42,391 nt of DNA, taken from NCBI GenBank assembly GCA_021781795.1, contig JAJXWA010000020.1, forward strand, positions 1-42,391, given 5' to 3'. Made by a program: the position numbers and the translations under genes. Below the pieces are notes generated by a model that saw nothing but the letters and a program-made list of their open reading frames with translations, was not told the origin of the DNA and did not search any database. The stretch is from Acidobacteriota bacterium (GTDB taxonomy: Bacteria; Acidobacteriota; Terriglobia; Terriglobales; Acidobacteriaceae). Below, piece by piece: positions 15,654-26,365 of this stretch. Positions within the stretch are counted from its first letter, which is position 1, and each line of letters starts with the position of its first letter.

Positions 15654-16650
15654 GCGTGCACTTCCTGGCACATTCTTTACAGTGCTTTTTCCTGGATCGG
15701 TCCAATCCTGCCGATAAAGGCCAGATCGAACCAACTTGCTCTGCCGCCGCATCCACCCTCAGCGGCGTGCGGTGCAGAAAATCAAAACCCTTACTGCGGG
15801 TCTACAGTCAAATCGTCGCCGGGGGACCGGCTCGCCGTAGCTGATGCCGGGCAAGGAACAAGCTCATTCTTCCAGCTATTCCGTCCCGAACGCAATCGTG
15901 GTGCGGCTTGCCCTGTTGACCGATCCGGTTACCCGAACTCCGGCTCAGGACTCATGCAACTTTTGAACAACGCTCTTGTCGCACTGAACGCCCGACCTAC
16001 GAAAATGGAACTTCTTCGCTTGTCAGGATTGGATTCAATTCGGCGCGCCACCCTTTGGACGATGCCTTCCGCAGGAATGCCATGCAAGCGTCCACTTCGA
16101 ATGACGGACTGGACAGGCTCTGGGGGCACCCGGCGTTACGGCGAGCGCTTATCGCCCAAACAGGCGCTTCGCATCAGCCGCTTCCACAGGCATCTCTCAT
16201 AGTACAAGGCGCCCGCTGACTGCGCAAGTCCCATACTCCGCCGTGCCGGACAAGCTGCGGCTAATGTACATGGAACGCCGATGGGCCGGAAAAGTGAAAA
16301 GCCACCCAAATGGGTGGCTTTTTCGTGCTCTTGCGCTGGTCACTGGCCTCCCAGCGTCGATCTCGGTGGTGTTTCCACCGGTGCTGCTTCAGACTTCCCC
16401 GGCTGGTCTTCCATCTCAGGACGATCGCTACGTTGGCGATTCTCTTGCCGGGAGTCTGCTCTTCGAGTGGCTGACCAGCTTTGCCAATCAGCCTGTACAT
16501 CACTGGCACCCTCTAATTAGCAATCGATGCGCCATTCTTGAGTATGTTTCTTTTCATGAACTTGCCGGAGAAGGATCGCCGGATAAGTGTGCATTCCTAT
16601 AGGTAGAGCAGGCTTGTTCTTCTAAAAATCATAACCTGTTGTTTCCTTGT
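15654..16650. other. Nearly 1 kb without a recognisable gene, containing one strong terminator
   Basis: No frame on either strand has a credible composition. The only sharp element is the terminator hairpin at 16297-16323. Known RNA signatures I looked for by eye (RNase P, tmRNA, SRP RNA) are absent. An unknown small RNA ending at the hairpin, or a long 3' leader from mutM, would explain it. Confidence 0.5.
16297..16323. terminator. Strong rho-independent terminator in a gene-free region
   Basis: AAAAGCCACCC and GGGTGGCTTTTT form a perfect stem with a short AAAT loop. The plus strand ends in five T. It works best for a plus-strand transcript, yet no plus-strand gene lies nearby. On the minus strand it is about 330 bases past mutM. 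Confidence 0.85.
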
Positions 16651-17514
16651 CTATCGCTGACAGGCAGGGCAATAGTGGGTGCTTCTGCCGCCGACAACGA
16701 TACGCTGGATCGGGGCGCCGCAGACCCGGCACGGCTCGCCGGTGCGCTGGTAGACGCGGTGCTCCAACTGGAAAAAACCTCGCACTCCGTTGGCATCCAC
16801 ATAATCGGAGACCGAGGAGCCGCCTAGTGAGATGGCCTGGCGCAACACCTCACCCAGCGCCCGGCGCAAGCGCTCCAGTTCGGCGCGGCTCAGCCGCCCC
16901 ACGCTGCGCCGTGGACGAATCCCGGCGCGGAAGAGGCTCTCGTCCGCATAGATATTGCCGACGCCGGAGAGAAGCGCCTGATTGAGCAGAGCCGCCTTCA
17001 CGGGGAGCTTGCGCTTGCGGAAGAGCGCGGCAAACTCTTCGGAATCAATCTCCAGCGGCTCCGCGCCGGGAGGCGTGAACGGCTTGCTGCGGCGCAGGTC
17101 CCGCCACTCCAGCCGTCCGAACCGTCGCGGATCAACGAAGCGTAGCTCCCGGCCGCCTGCGAGAGTGAGCCGGGCATGTGTGTGCGCCGCCACAGGCGCG
17201 TCCGGGGTGGTGACAAGCAGCCGCCCAGTCATGCCAAGATGCACAATCCATTGCGCTTCCGGCTGAGGGGATGGGGTGCGGGCGCGGCGAGGAGCCGTCC
17301 GATTGGATGCCGCAGTGCCCAACTCACAGACGATGTGCTTGCCGAGGCGACGGACGGAGAGAATCGCCCGGCCCTCAAGGCCTTTGGCCATGCTAGCGGG
17401 AGGGGTCTTGAACGGCTCAGGATGCCGGCCGACCCAGACCTCCACGATTCGATCACCATGGACGCGCTGGTGCACACCACGGGCAACCGTCTCGACCTCG
17501 GGCAATTCAGGCAT
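16651..17514 (-). CDS. mutM: Formamidopyrimidine-DNA glycosylase (Fpg/MutM)
   Basis: The 287-residue enzyme starts PELPEVETVARG, with the catalytic N-terminal Pro and Glu. The helix-two-turn-helix region includes GVGNIYADE. The C-terminal zinc finger has CRVCGAPIQR and YCPACQR. It removes 8-oxoguanine and ring-opened purines from DNA and nicks the abasic site. Length is slightly above the usual ~270 because of an Arg/Pro-rich insert near residue 75. TACAAT lies exactly six bases before ATG, right after the stop of the DUF4440 gene, so it probably has its own leaderless promoter. Confidence 0.96.
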   Translation of the reverse strand: MPELPEVETVARGVHQRVHGDRIVEVWVGRHPEPFKTPPASMAKGLEGRAILSVRRLGKHIVCELGTAASNRTAPRRARTPSPQPEAQWIVHLGMTGRLLVTTPDAPVAAHTHARLTLAGGRELRFVDPRRFGRLEWRDLRRSKPFTPPGAEPLEIDSEEFAALFRKRKLPVKAALLNQALLSGVGNIYADESLFRAGIRPRRSVGRLSRAELERLRRALGEVLRQAISLGGSSVSDYVDANGVRGFFQLEHRVYQRTGEPCRVCGAPIQRIVVGGRSTHYCPACQR

Positions 17515-17520
17515 GGGCCT

Positions 17521-17526
17521 ATTGTA
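17521..17526 (-). promoter_or_regulatory. Putative -10 box (TACAAT) of a leaderless promoter for mutM
   Basis: On the minus strand TACAAT-AGGCCC-ATG gives the six-base spacing to the start at 17514. The box is in the 21-base gap after the DUF4440 gene. Confidence 0.5.
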
Positions 17527-17535
17527 GCGAGAGGA

Positions 17536-18078
17536 TTAAGGTTCGCCCTTGTCGCCCTTTTCAACCTTGTCCCCCTTGTCGCCGTGGTCGCGGATGGGGC
17601 TGGTCTCGAAGCTGACGATGTGCCACTTTCCGGTGGCGTCTCGTACATAGACGCGCGTATAGCGGAAGATGCCCGAGACCGGCCCGTCGGGATTTCTGCC
17701 TGCTACTTCTGCGCGGGAGGTGACCAGAGCCGTGGCGCCATAGAAGCGGATTTTCCGCTCATAGAGTTGGATCGAGTCAAAGTGAAGCGCGCCGCTGCTG
17801 AGGTTGGCCAGGGTGTCGTCTTTGGAGAGGAGTGTGCCGTTGTTGGTGATGCCGATGTAATCGTCGGCAAGGAGGCTGCCGAGGGTCTTGGAATCACCCT
17901 TGAGCAGCGCGTCTCGCCACTGCGCCTCGAGCTGATCAATCTCGTGCCGCTGCTCATGGCGCTCGGCCCTCGGCGCTGCGTGGAGCGGCAGCGGGCCGCA
18001 GCATGGAACAAGCAGTGCGACCATCAAGACCCAACCCGCGCGCAAACCGGTTCGCGAAATCACCAGGGGCGTACTCAT
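17536..18078 (-). CDS. Exported DUF4440/SnoaL-like (NTF2-fold) protein
   Basis: The 180-residue protein starts with a signal peptide-like segment (AGWVLMVALLVPCCGPLPLHAA) with a possible lipidation Cys. The mature part is a cone-fold domain of the DUF4440 type: DQLEAQWRDALLKGDSKTLGSLLADDYIGITNNG and the closing VYVRDATGKWHIVSFETSP. Such domains bind small molecules or catalyse isomerase-type steps; no catalytic residue can be assigned. The tail HGDKGDKVEKGDKGEP is a short collagen-like repeat. It lies upstream of mutM on the same strand with a 21-base gap. Confidence 0.82.
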   Translation of the reverse strand: MSTPLVISRTGLRAGWVLMVALLVPCCGPLPLHAAPRAERHEQRHEIDQLEAQWRDALLKGDSKTLGSLLADDYIGITNNGTLLSKDDTLANLSSGALHFDSIQLYERKIRFYGATALVTSRAEVAGRNPDGPVSGIFRYTRVYVRDATGKWHIVSFETSPIRDHGDKGDKVEKGDKGEP

Positions 18079-18181
18079 CGGTGACTCGGATGTTAGACCG
18101 CAGGTGTCGTGATGGTCAATCGACAGCGGCTGGGTAGGAAAGGCTGCGCCTGCAACGAGACAGAAAGACGTAGCCCACGCA

Positions 18182-18469
18182 TTAAAGCAGCGCGATCAGA
18201 TCTTCGCGGCTGCGCTCGAGCATCTTCTGATAGAGGCCGCCGACTGCGTACTTCTTAAAGTGGGGAGACTTGCGATGCGCATCTTCCGCCGCGTCGTCCT
18301 TGTATTGCTCATAGATCAGGACTGCATCGGGATCGCCTTCCACATGATGAGGAATATAGCTGATGCAGCCGGGCTCCCGGCGGGAGGCTTCGGCCAGATT
18401 GCGCAGAATCTCGGCAACTTCAACCCGGTCATCCGGGGAAAACTTCATGCGAACCAGAAAACTCTTCAT
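18182..18469 (-). CDS. Antibiotic biosynthesis monooxygenase (ABM) domain protein
   Basis: The 95-residue protein matches single-domain ABM proteins such as YgiN: EILRNLAEASRREPGCISYIPH, then VLIYEQYKDDAAEDAHRKSPHFKKY. These dimeric ferredoxin-like folds oxidise quinol-type or aromatic substrates without a cofactor. The substrate here is unknown. It lies between purA and the DUF4440 gene on the minus strand. Confidence 0.88.
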   Translation of the reverse strand: MKSFLVRMKFSPDDRVEVAEILRNLAEASRREPGCISYIPHHVEGDPDAVLIYEQYKDDAAEDAHRKSPHFKKYAVGGLYQKMLERSREDLIALL

Positions 18470-18519
18470 CTTGGCAGGGTCCTCGCCCGCGCCTGAGCGT
18501 GCGCAGCGGTCCGTACAGT

Positions 18520-19836
<1,317 letters not shown>

Positions 19837-19985
19837 CGTTGCTCGATTTTCTCGCAGAAATATCCTCTGCCCAGGTAAATCTGGACACCTGCGCAAAGGG
19901 TTGTACGCGGTCGGATTCCTCCGGACCGCACCTCTTCGATGATAAACCCTCGGGTCTTTCGTTCTGCTCCGGCGCGAAGAGGAGG

Positions 19986-20960
19986 CTAAGTCTGCGATGG
20001 CGGAAGATGACTCTCCGCGACGAGGATGGCGTCGGTGATGCGCGCTGCCTCAGCCGCGGCGCGCACGTTGTGGACCCGGACGATCGAGGCTCCATGGAGA
20101 ATGGCGGCGACGAGCGCGGCCACGCTGGCCGTCTCGCGTGCATCCGGTGGCGCGTCCTTGCCCGCGAAGAGCGGCGCGAGCGTGCGGCCGAGGAAGGATT
20201 TACGGCTGAGCCCGGCCAACAACGGGCGACCGAGGTCAAGCAGCTCGTGCTGGCGCGCGAGCAGCGCATAGTTCTCGTCGAAGCGCTTGCCAAAGCCATA
20301 GCCGGGGTCGAGAACCATGGCTTCTGCATCGATGCCCGCGTGCGTCGCCGCACCCATGCTGGCAGCGAGTCCGGCGCGGACGGTGGAGAGCACCCCATCG
20401 GAAGCAAGGGCCGGTTGCGATGCCCACTCTTCCGGGCGTCCTCGGGTGTGGGTGAGCACGACGCCGCAGCGCGATGCGCCGCAGATGCTCGCCATTTCCG
20501 GGTCCCACTGAAAGCCGCTGACGTCGTTCACAATCTCTACGCCGGCGGCCAACGCGGCGCGCGCCGTGGCGGCTTTATAGGTGTCCACTGAGAGGACGGC
20601 GGAAGGCCGTGCGCGCAGGACGCCTTCGAGCACCGGGAGCAACCGCGCCTGTTCTTCCTCCGCGCTCACTGCCGGGGCTTCCGGGGTTGCCGGAGTGCCA
20701 CCTGCCCGAGAGCCGGGCCGCGTGCTCTCCGCGCCGAGATCGAGGATGTCGGCGCCGTCGTCGAGGAGGCCGAGCGCGTGGGCAATGGCTGTATCGGGCG
20801 TGAAGAAGCTGCCGCCATCGCTAAAGGAATCGGGCGTGATATTGACGATGCCCATGAGAAGTGTGCGCTGGCTCAGTTCTAAAGTGCGGCTGCGCAGCCG
20901 CCATGAAGCACGATCACGGCAGGTGGGCAGACGGACCGGATTGGACGGGGGCGCGTGCAT
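19986..20960 (-). CDS. folP: Dihydropteroate synthase
   Basis: The 324-residue enzyme has the two family signatures: [16 protein letters not shown] near residue 37 and [11 protein letters not shown]. It also has [36 protein letters not shown] and the closing VRVHNV. It condenses p-aminobenzoate with the pterin pyrophosphate in folate synthesis and is the sulfonamide target. An insert of about 15 residues rich in Ala/Pro ([11 protein letters not shown]) follows the second signature. A TAGAAT box lies at 20985-20990 on the minus strand. The gene is divergent from dacB. Confidence 0.95.
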   Translation of the reverse strand: MHAPPSNPVRLPTCRDRASWRLRSRTLELSQRTLLMGIVNITPDSFSDGGSFFTPDTAIAHALGLLDDGADILDLGAESTRPGSRAGGTPATPEAPAVSAEEEQARLLPVLEGVLRARPSAVLSVDTYKAATARAALAAGVEIVNDVSGFQWDPEMASICGASRCGVVLTHTRGRPEEWASQPALASDGVLSTVRAGLAASMGAATHAGIDAEAMVLDPGYGFGKRFDENYALLARQHELLDLGRPLLAGLSRKSFLGRTLAPLFAGKDAPPDARETASVAALVAAILHGASIVRVHNVRAAAEAARITDAILVAESHLPPSQT

Positions 20961-21007
20961 CGGCGGGCAGAGATTCTCATTTGCATTCTACGAGCGCGGC
21001 CTCCTGC

Positions 21008-21013
21008 TACACT
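21008..21013 (+). promoter_or_regulatory. Putative -10 box (TACACT) of a leaderless promoter for dacB
   Basis: TACACT-CCGGCC-ATG gives the exact six-base spacing to the dacB start at 21020. Confidence 0.45.
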
Positions 21014-21019
21014 CCGGCC

Positions 21020-22687
21020 ATGACCAGAACCAGGATCAGGACCAGGATGCGCTGCGCTACCGCTCTCCTGCTGCTGCTGCCGGTCACCCAGTCGGGGCTA
21101 CGCGCGCAACCGGCTCAACGCCACGCGAAGGCGCATGCCGGCTCAGCGGAGACGGTTGGGGCGCTGGCGGACCGGATTGCGGCGATTGTTGCCGAGCCGG
21201 CGCTGATTCACTCGACTTTTGGCATCAGCGTGACCACGTTGGACGGGCACACGCTCTATGGCTTGAACGACGGCAAGCTGTTCACGCCGGCGTCCAATGC
21301 AAAGCTGGCGACGACGGCCGCGGCCTTTGCTCTGCTGCCGGTGGAGACGCTGACGTGGACCACGAATGTGGTTGCGAGCGGCGAGGTGGATGCTGCAGGA
21401 ACACTGCACGGCAACCTGATGGTACTTGGATCGGGCGACCCCACAATTAGTGCGCGGCATTTTCCCTATCGAGAACCGGGCGAGACTGCAGGCCAGCCCG
21501 CGCCGTCGAACGGACCCACGAGCACGCCGGCGGAGCCGGCGCCACAGCCGATGACGCCGCTGGAGCGGCTGGCACAGCAGGTGGTGGAGGCGGGCGTGCG
21601 CACGGTGGACGGCAACGTCGTGGGCGACGACAGCTATTTTCTTAACGAGCCGTATGGGAGCGGCTGGAGCTGGGACGACCTGCAATGGAGCTATGGCGCG
21701 CCGGTGTCGGCGCTGAGTTTTAACGACAACACCATCGAACTGCGCATGCGGGCCGACGCAACCGCTCCCGACGGGCTGGCGACGGAGTGGTCGCCGGTCG
21801 ATGACTACTACACGCTGGACAGCACGACGACTGTGGCGGCGGCGGGCGCGGCGGCGCATCCGGGATTGCAGCGCATGCCCGGCAGCCTGCTGGTGCGCAC
21901 ATGGGGCACCGTGCCGGCGCAGGGTTATCGTGCTGAGCTTGCCGTGGAGGACCCCGCAGACTTTGCCGCGGCGGCGCTCAAGCAGGCGCTGATGACGCGC
22001 GGTATCCAGGTGACCGGCTCCGCGACGGCTGCGCACCGCCTGCCCAACGGCACGGGCGACTTTGCTGCCGAGCGCGCTCAGCCGCTGGAGCTGACGCCGC
22101 GCGTGATTGTGACCATCGCGGCGCCTCTGCAGGACAGGCGCGTGCTTGCTACGCATCTGTCGGTGCCGATGATCGAAGACATCACGGTGATCAACAAGGT
22201 GAGCCAGAATCTGCATGCGGAGCTGCTGCTGAGAACGCTGGGCCGGGTGCTGGGCAACGACGGCAGCCTGGAACAGGGCACGCGCGTGGTACGCCAGTTC
22301 CTGGTGCAGGCAGGGGTGAAGGACGACGAATTCTTTTTCTACGATGGCTCCGGCACCAGCGAAGACGACCGCATCACCCCGCGCGCCTTCACGCAGCTGC
22401 TGAGCTACGCCTCGCGGCAGGCCTGGGGCGCGGAGTGGCGCGCAACACTGCCCATCGCCGGCGTGGACGGCACGCTGGCCGGCTGGTTCAAGGACTCGCC
22501 GCTGAAGGGCAAACTGTGGGCCAAGACGGGGACGCTGAATGAGACAAATGCCCTGAGCGGCTACCTCACCGCGGCGAGCGGCAAGGTGCTGGCGTTCTCA
22601 ATTCTGGTGAACGGACACAGGCCGGGCAGCGATGCGGAGTCTCAGGCGATGCGACGCATCTGCGAAACGATTGCCGCGGCAGAGTGA
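21020..22687 (+). CDS. dacB: D-alanyl-D-alanine carboxypeptidase/endopeptidase, PBP4 (DacB) family
   Basis: The 555-residue protein has a cleavable signal peptide ([19 protein letters not shown]) and the S13 peptidase motifs: SNAK with Ser92 and Lys95, SQN at 395-397 in [13 protein letters not shown], and KTG at 502-504. A ~30-residue Pro/Thr-rich insert lies near residue 155. It should act in the periplasm, trimming D-Ala or cutting peptide cross-links in peptidoglycan. The frame extends to 20861, but ATG 21020 gives the signal peptide and has TACACT six bases before it. The cytochrome and membrane genes follow closely and may be co-transcribed. Confidence 0.93.
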   Translation: MTRTRIRTRMRCATALLLLLPVTQSGLRAQPAQRHAKAHAGSAETVGALADRIAAIVAEPALIHSTFGISVTTLDGHTLYGLNDGKLFTPASNAKLATTAAAFALLPVETLTWTTNVVASGEVDAAGTLHGNLMVLGSGDPTISARHFPYREPGETAGQPAPSNGPTSTPAEPAPQPMTPLERLAQQVVEAGVRTVDGNVVGDDSYFLNEPYGSGWSWDDLQWSYGAPVSALSFNDNTIELRMRADATAPDGLATEWSPVDDYYTLDSTTTVAAAGAAAHPGLQRMPGSLLVRTWGTVPAQGYRAELAVEDPADFAAAALKQALMTRGIQVTGSATAAHRLPNGTGDFAAERAQPLELTPRVIVTIAAPLQDRRVLATHLSVPMIEDITVINKVSQNLHAELLLRTLGRVLGNDGSLEQGTRVVRQFLVQAGVKDDEFFFYDGSGTSEDDRITPRAFTQLLSYASRQAWGAEWRATLPIAGVDGTLAGWFKDSPLKGKLWAKTGTLNETNALSGYLTAASGKVLAFSILVNGHRPGSDAESQAMRRICETIAAAE

Positions 22688-22724
22688 CGGCGTGCGCGGC
22701 CGGGCAGGTATCATCGAAGGCGTG

Positions 22725-23069
22725 ATGCGCATTCTTTCTTTTGCCGCCCTGGGCGGGGCGATACTGGCTCTGGCGGGCTGCCGTTCTTTGCCCCCATCCA
22801 AGCCCTCCTCGCAGTGGACCGCGCAGGAAGCGCGCGGGGCCGTCGTCTTCCAGCAGAACTGCGCGCGCTGCCACTACGCCACGACCACCAGTTCGCTGCA
22901 CGGACCGGGACTGCAGGCGCTGACCAAGCAGCCGACGATGCCTTCCGGAATGCCGCCGACCGACGAGCGGCTCACCGTGGTGATTCTGCACGGCCGCACC
23001 ATGATGCCGGGCACGCCGCTGACCGACAGCCAACTGCAGGACCTGCTGGCCTACCTGCACACGCTATGA
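22725..23069 (+). CDS. Small cytochrome c lipoprotein
   Basis: The 114-residue protein has a lipoprotein signal ending LALAGC (Cys19). One class I cytochrome c domain follows: haem site C46-AR-C49-H50, the GPGLQAL turn and the methionine ligand in TMMPGTPLT. It ends in a helix LQDLLAYLHTL. It should be a membrane-tethered single-haem electron carrier. GTG at 22722 is an alternative start, and TATCAT lies seven bases before it. The stop overlaps the next ATG by ATGA, showing translational coupling. Confidence 0.9.
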   Translation: MRILSFAALGGAILALAGCRSLPPSKPSSQWTAQEARGAVVFQQNCARCHYATTTSSLHGPGLQALTKQPTMPSGMPPTDERLTVVILHGRTMMPGTPLTDSQLQDLLAYLHTL

Positions 23070-23452
23070 GCGAGCCGAAGCATCAACCCACAGTCGACAC
23101 GCCGGCGAAGAAGAAGGAGCCAGTGCGCAGGCCCCTGCCGCTGCCGGGCGTGGCGGCCATCGCACTGTATCTGCTGCTGCTCGCGGGTGTCATCATTCTG
23201 GGCGTGGCGGGAGGCCACTATCCGGCGCTGTTTCTGCTGCTGGCGATGGCGTTTCTTACTTCGAGCGCGGGACTGATTTTGTTGCTGCGCTGGGCGTGGG
23301 CCGCGGCGTTGGCGGCGGTCTTTCTGCTGGCCTGCTACAACCTGTGGGTCTTCGGCACGCAACACGCCGCGCCGGGTCTGGTGCAGGGACTGCTGAACCT
23401 CTTCTTCTTCCTCTATCTGATCCGGCCTGAAGTGCGCGAAAAACTGCGCTGA
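23066..23452 (+). CDS. Hypothetical three-helix membrane protein
   Basis: The 128-residue protein has a charged N-terminus (KKKEPVRRP) and about three hydrophobic segments: VAAIALYLLLLAGVIILGVA, ALFLLLAMAFLTSSAGLILLL and AAALAAVFLLACYNLWV, with a final LNLFFFLYLI. I do not recognise a family. Its ATG overlaps the cytochrome stop, so the two are probably translated together and may be partners in the membrane. Confidence 0.75.
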   Translation: MSEPKHQPTVDTPAKKKEPVRRPLPLPGVAAIALYLLLLAGVIILGVAGGHYPALFLLLAMAFLTSSAGLILLLRWAWAAALAAVFLLACYNLWVFGTQHAAPGLVQGLLNLFFFLYLIRPEVREKLR

Positions 23453-23462
23453 TCCCTCGTCA

Positions 23463-23714
23463 TCAAAGAGTACTTACCGGCCGGGGCAGGCGCGTCCGGG
23501 CGCGCTCCAGAAATCTGCGCATGCGCTGGGCCTCAACGCGCTGCGCCGCAACCAGGCGGATCTGCCGCCGGATGTGATCGTCATGGCTGAGGCTGGCGAG
23601 GAGAGCTTCGTCGGCGTCGGCGTCGCGCTCCAGCTTCACAATGCGATCTTCAATGCTGCGGCGAAAGCGCGGACTGATTTCGAAGGTTTCGAGACTCACG
23701 TGTTGGGGCAACAT
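23463..23714 (-). CDS. Hypothetical small helical protein
   Basis: The likely 83-residue product starts MLPQHVSLETFEISPRF and is mostly charged helix (RRSIEDRIVKLERDADADEALLASL, VEAQRMRRFLERARTR in separate segments). It has no signal or membrane segment. The frame is open to 23840, but that extension is Arg-rich and less convincing. The family is unknown. Confidence 0.5.
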   Translation of the reverse strand: MLPQHVSLETFEISPRFRRSIEDRIVKLERDADADEALLASLSHDDHIRRQIRLVAAQRVEAQRMRRFLERARTRLPRPVSTL

Positions 23715-23847
23715 GACGCGCACCTCGCGGAGGGTCGGGGCGGACGGGCTGAAGATTTTTTCGTCCTTGCCCTCAAGTTCTCTCCCGCTGCGCCGATGGT
23801 ATCGATGCGTACATCTGCGCGCCAGATTACCGCGGCGCACACCTTTA

Positions 23848-23884
23848 GGTCACTCGGTGTCCGAAATGCGGACACCGAGTGACC
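23848..23884. repeat. Perfect 16-bp inverted repeat
   Basis: GGTCACTCGGTGTCCG at 23848-23863 is the exact reverse complement of 23869-23884, with a five-base loop. A TTT/AAA extension outside follows one mismatch. It lies between two minus-strand genes, about 20 bases past the BON gene stop. No T-run follows, so it may be a REP-like element or a stabilising hairpin rather than a simple terminator. Confidence 0.8.
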
Positions 23885-23902
23885 CAAAGCTGGCCATCCT
23901 GT

Positions 23903-24985
23903 TCAGCGATGAAGCAACTGAGGCTCCTGCGGAGCTTCGTTTTGTACAGCGCCGGATGGGCCAACCATCACGTTGACGACCACGGGCGACTGCAGATTGA
24001 AGTTGACAATGGTTTCGGCAGGAATCTGGACCTGCTGACCGCGAGTGACGGCATTGACGCCAGCGCCTGCGCCGCCGCCCGCGATTGCGCCGATGGCTGC
24101 GCCTTTGCCGCCGCCGGCCAGAGCGCCAATGATGGCTCCGAGCGCTGCACCGCCGCCGGCCTTCTCCGCTGTATTTTTGCCGCGGCCTGCTCCCTGTGTG
24201 CCGTACTGGTCGGTCGTCAGGTCAATCTTCTGTCCATGGGCGGTGAGCTGCGTGAGTTCGATGGCGAGTGCCGCATTGCCCTTGAAGTGGGCGGCCTCTT
24301 TGGCATCGGTCACGCGCCCCAGCACCGGCGCACCGTGCGGAAGAGCGACGAGGCCCCCGACAACCACATCCTGCGCGAGGGTGGCATGGAAGGTGTCGTT
24401 GGTCTGCGTCGTTTTGCTGTCCAGCGTTTCGGCCATGCGGACGGAGATTGGCGTTCCGGCGGGAATGACAATCTGGCGGGCAACGGGTTGCGCAGGGGGC
24501 GGCGGTGCGCTGGGCTGCGCGGGCATGGAAGGCTGCCGAACAGGAGCGACAACCGGCGGAGGCGGCGCGGCCTCGCGCGCCTGCGTCACGTTGCGCGTGC
24601 GGCGCATGGGTTGAGCGGGCGGCTCCTGACGCTGCGGCATAGGTGCGGCTGCGGCTGAGGGCGGCTGCACGGTGAGGTTGTTGACCACGGTCTTGACACC
24701 GGCCACGGAACCGCTGTCGTTGCCAGCGAGGGCTCGCGATGCATCGTCGCTGGCCGTGCCGCTGAGAGTGGCTACGCCGTTCGAGACGCTGACCTGAATG
24801 GGCTGGTTGGCGAGCGCCTGCTCGCCCTGGATTTTGGCCTGGATGTCATTGGCGATCTGCTGGTCAGTCCGCTCAGGCGGCTGCGTGCTCTGGGTTTTGC
24901 AGCCTGCGATGCATGCGGCTGCGAGGGTCAGCATGGCTATCCCGGCCAGCCAGTCGCGCTTAAAAAGGATGGCATTTGCTTTCAT
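23903..24985 (-). CDS. BON-domain lipoprotein with glycine-zipper region
   Basis: The 360-residue protein has a lipoprotein signal ending CIAGC (Cys29). A BON domain follows (NDIQAKIQGEQALANQPIQ, VSNGVATLSGTASDDASR, VAGVKTVVNNLTV). A Pro/Gln-rich linker leads to a beta-rich part with IPAGTPISVRMAETLDSK and LPHGAPVLGRV. A glycine zipper (GGGAALGAIIGALAGGG) follows, and the end is VQIPAETIVNFNLQSP. BON domains bind membranes or lipids, so this is a probable envelope protein. GGAGGAAG precedes the ATG at 24985. The frame continues upstream without credible residues. Confidence 0.88.
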   Translation of the reverse strand: MKANAILFKRDWLAGIAMLTLAAACIAGCKTQSTQPPERTDQQIANDIQAKIQGEQALANQPIQVSVSNGVATLSGTASDDASRALAGNDSGSVAGVKTVVNNLTVQPPSAAAAPMPQRQEPPAQPMRRTRNVTQAREAAPPPPVVAPVRQPSMPAQPSAPPPPAQPVARQIVIPAGTPISVRMAETLDSKTTQTNDTFHATLAQDVVVGGLVALPHGAPVLGRVTDAKEAAHFKGNAALAIELTQLTAHGQKIDLTTDQYGTQGAGRGKNTAEKAGGGAALGAIIGALAGGGKGAAIGAIAGGGAGAGVNAVTRGQQVQIPAETIVNFNLQSPVVVNVMVGPSGAVQNEAPQEPQLLHR

Positions 24986-25110
24986 GGGTCTTCCTCCATT
25001 GCTGTGTCCATGGCGAGAGCGAATGGGCTCTCGCCGGCAAAGAAGATTCAAACGGATGCGGGACGCTGTATCTTCGCGGTCGATGCTGGATGCAGCCTCG
25101 CAGGTGCCGC

Positions 25111-26166
25111 TCAGTTGCCGTCTGGCGTGGGAGCAAAGTAGCCCCGCCGGACCTGCACCTTCATGCCTTCTCCGCAGGAAACGGCGACGTGGCGGAAGGT
25201 GCCGTCCAGCTTGGTGTTGGTGGGAGTGTAGGTTGCCACATACTGCGTGCGCAACTCATCTTCAATCTGCTCGAAGGCTTCCTCCAGCTTTTTGCCGTTG
25301 TTGCCGACGTTGATGACGCGGCCACCGGTCTCCTGGGACATCTTGTTCGCGGCCGAGTAGCCGCCGTAGCCCATACCGAAGTTGCCGTAGAAGCCGGTGT
25401 CGGCGATCAGGATGACGTAGATGATGACGTTGGAGCGCTGGGCGGCGGCGATGGCGTCGTTGATCTTCGTCTTGCTGCCTTCGTCCTCGCCGTCGGTGAG
25501 GATAATCATGGCCTTGCGGCCGGTCTCCTGGTTGAGCTTGTCGTTGGAGGCGAGGTAGACCGCATCGTAGAGCAGCGTTCCTTTGGGCGTGCCGGAGACG
25601 GGGATGGTACCACCGCCGAGGCCCGGAATGCCCGCTGCGCCGTTGCCTCCGGCGGTGTTGATCTCGGCCTTGTTCATGGCCCGGGAGAGCTGGCGCGCGC
25701 TGTTGGTGAAGTCCTGCAGCAGGTCCACGTTGACATCGAAGGAGAGCAGGAACGCCTGATCCTTGGGCTTGAGCACGCGGGAGAGGAACTCGCTGCCGGC
25801 CTGTTGCTCCAGGGGCAGGACGCGGTACTGGCTGCCGGAGGTATCGAGGAGGAGTCCGAGGGTGAGGGGCAGATTGTTCTCTGCGACGAAGCTCTTGAAT
25901 GTCTGCGGCGCCTTGTCTTCCTGCACCGAGCAATCCGTCTTGTTCAGGTGGGGAACGAGGTTGCCGTTCTTGTCCTTGACGGTGAAGAAGAGATCTACCA
26001 GGTTGACCTGCACCTTGAAGGTCGCCACAGGCTGATCGTCGGGCGCGGTGGCCGGTGCGGTGCTGACCGGGGGCTCGTCGGGCGAGGGAGCCAACTGCGC
26101 CTGCGCTGTGCGCAGGCCGGCGGCGAGGCAAAGGAGGGCAAGGGCGGGGATGAGACGGGTGCGCAT
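25111..26166 (-). CDS. Secreted VWFA-related Acidobacterial-domain protein, intact MIDAS
   Basis: The 351-residue protein starts with a signal peptide (MRTRLIPALALLCLAAGL, cut near AQA). A VWFA-related domain as in acidobacterial families follows: VNLVDLFFTVKDKNGNLVPHL, then LLLDTSGSQ with D108-x-S110-x-S112, the metal-binding MIDAS. It continues with MIILTDGEDEGSKT and ends VQVRRGYFAP. It probably binds partners outside the cytoplasm. TATAAG lies seven bases before ATG 26166; the ATG at 26172 overlaps that spacing, so I prefer 26166. It is divergent from a second VWA gene about 200 bases away. Confidence 0.9.
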   Translation of the reverse strand: MRTRLIPALALLCLAAGLRTAQAQLAPSPDEPPVSTAPATAPDDQPVATFKVQVNLVDLFFTVKDKNGNLVPHLNKTDCSVQEDKAPQTFKSFVAENNLPLTLGLLLDTSGSQYRVLPLEQQAGSEFLSRVLKPKDQAFLLSFDVNVDLLQDFTNSARQLSRAMNKAEINTAGGNGAAGIPGLGGGTIPVSGTPKGTLLYDAVYLASNDKLNQETGRKAMIILTDGEDEGSKTKINDAIAAAQRSNVIIYVILIADTGFYGNFGMGYGGYSAANKMSQETGGRVINVGNNGKKLEEAFEQIEDELRTQYVATYTPTNTKLDGTFRHVAVSCGEGMKVQVRRGYFAPTPDGN

Positions 26167-26365
26167 GCTCATGCTTATAGACGAGGGCTTTGGCACGAAG
26201 AGAGCATACCGCATCCAAAGATGGAAGAATAGGCAACCCAACGCGTTTGTGCGCGTCTGATACTCTGACGTGTGCAGCCTTTTTGAGGGCTGACGGCGGA
26301 ATTGCGCGGTACGAATCCGGTAGCTTGCCGGATTCAGAGCGCGATTGCGGGAGGACGGGAAAGAC

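Noticed and set aside
14727..16202. A 491-codon plus-strand frame opposite the receiver-like gene
   Set aside because: The first half is antisense to a coding gene and the second half runs through a region with no coding character.
21020..22687. Loss of the SxN motif in DacB (first suspected at DGSGTSEDD)
   Set aside because: The true SxN is SQN at residues 395-397, so all three catalytic motifs are present.
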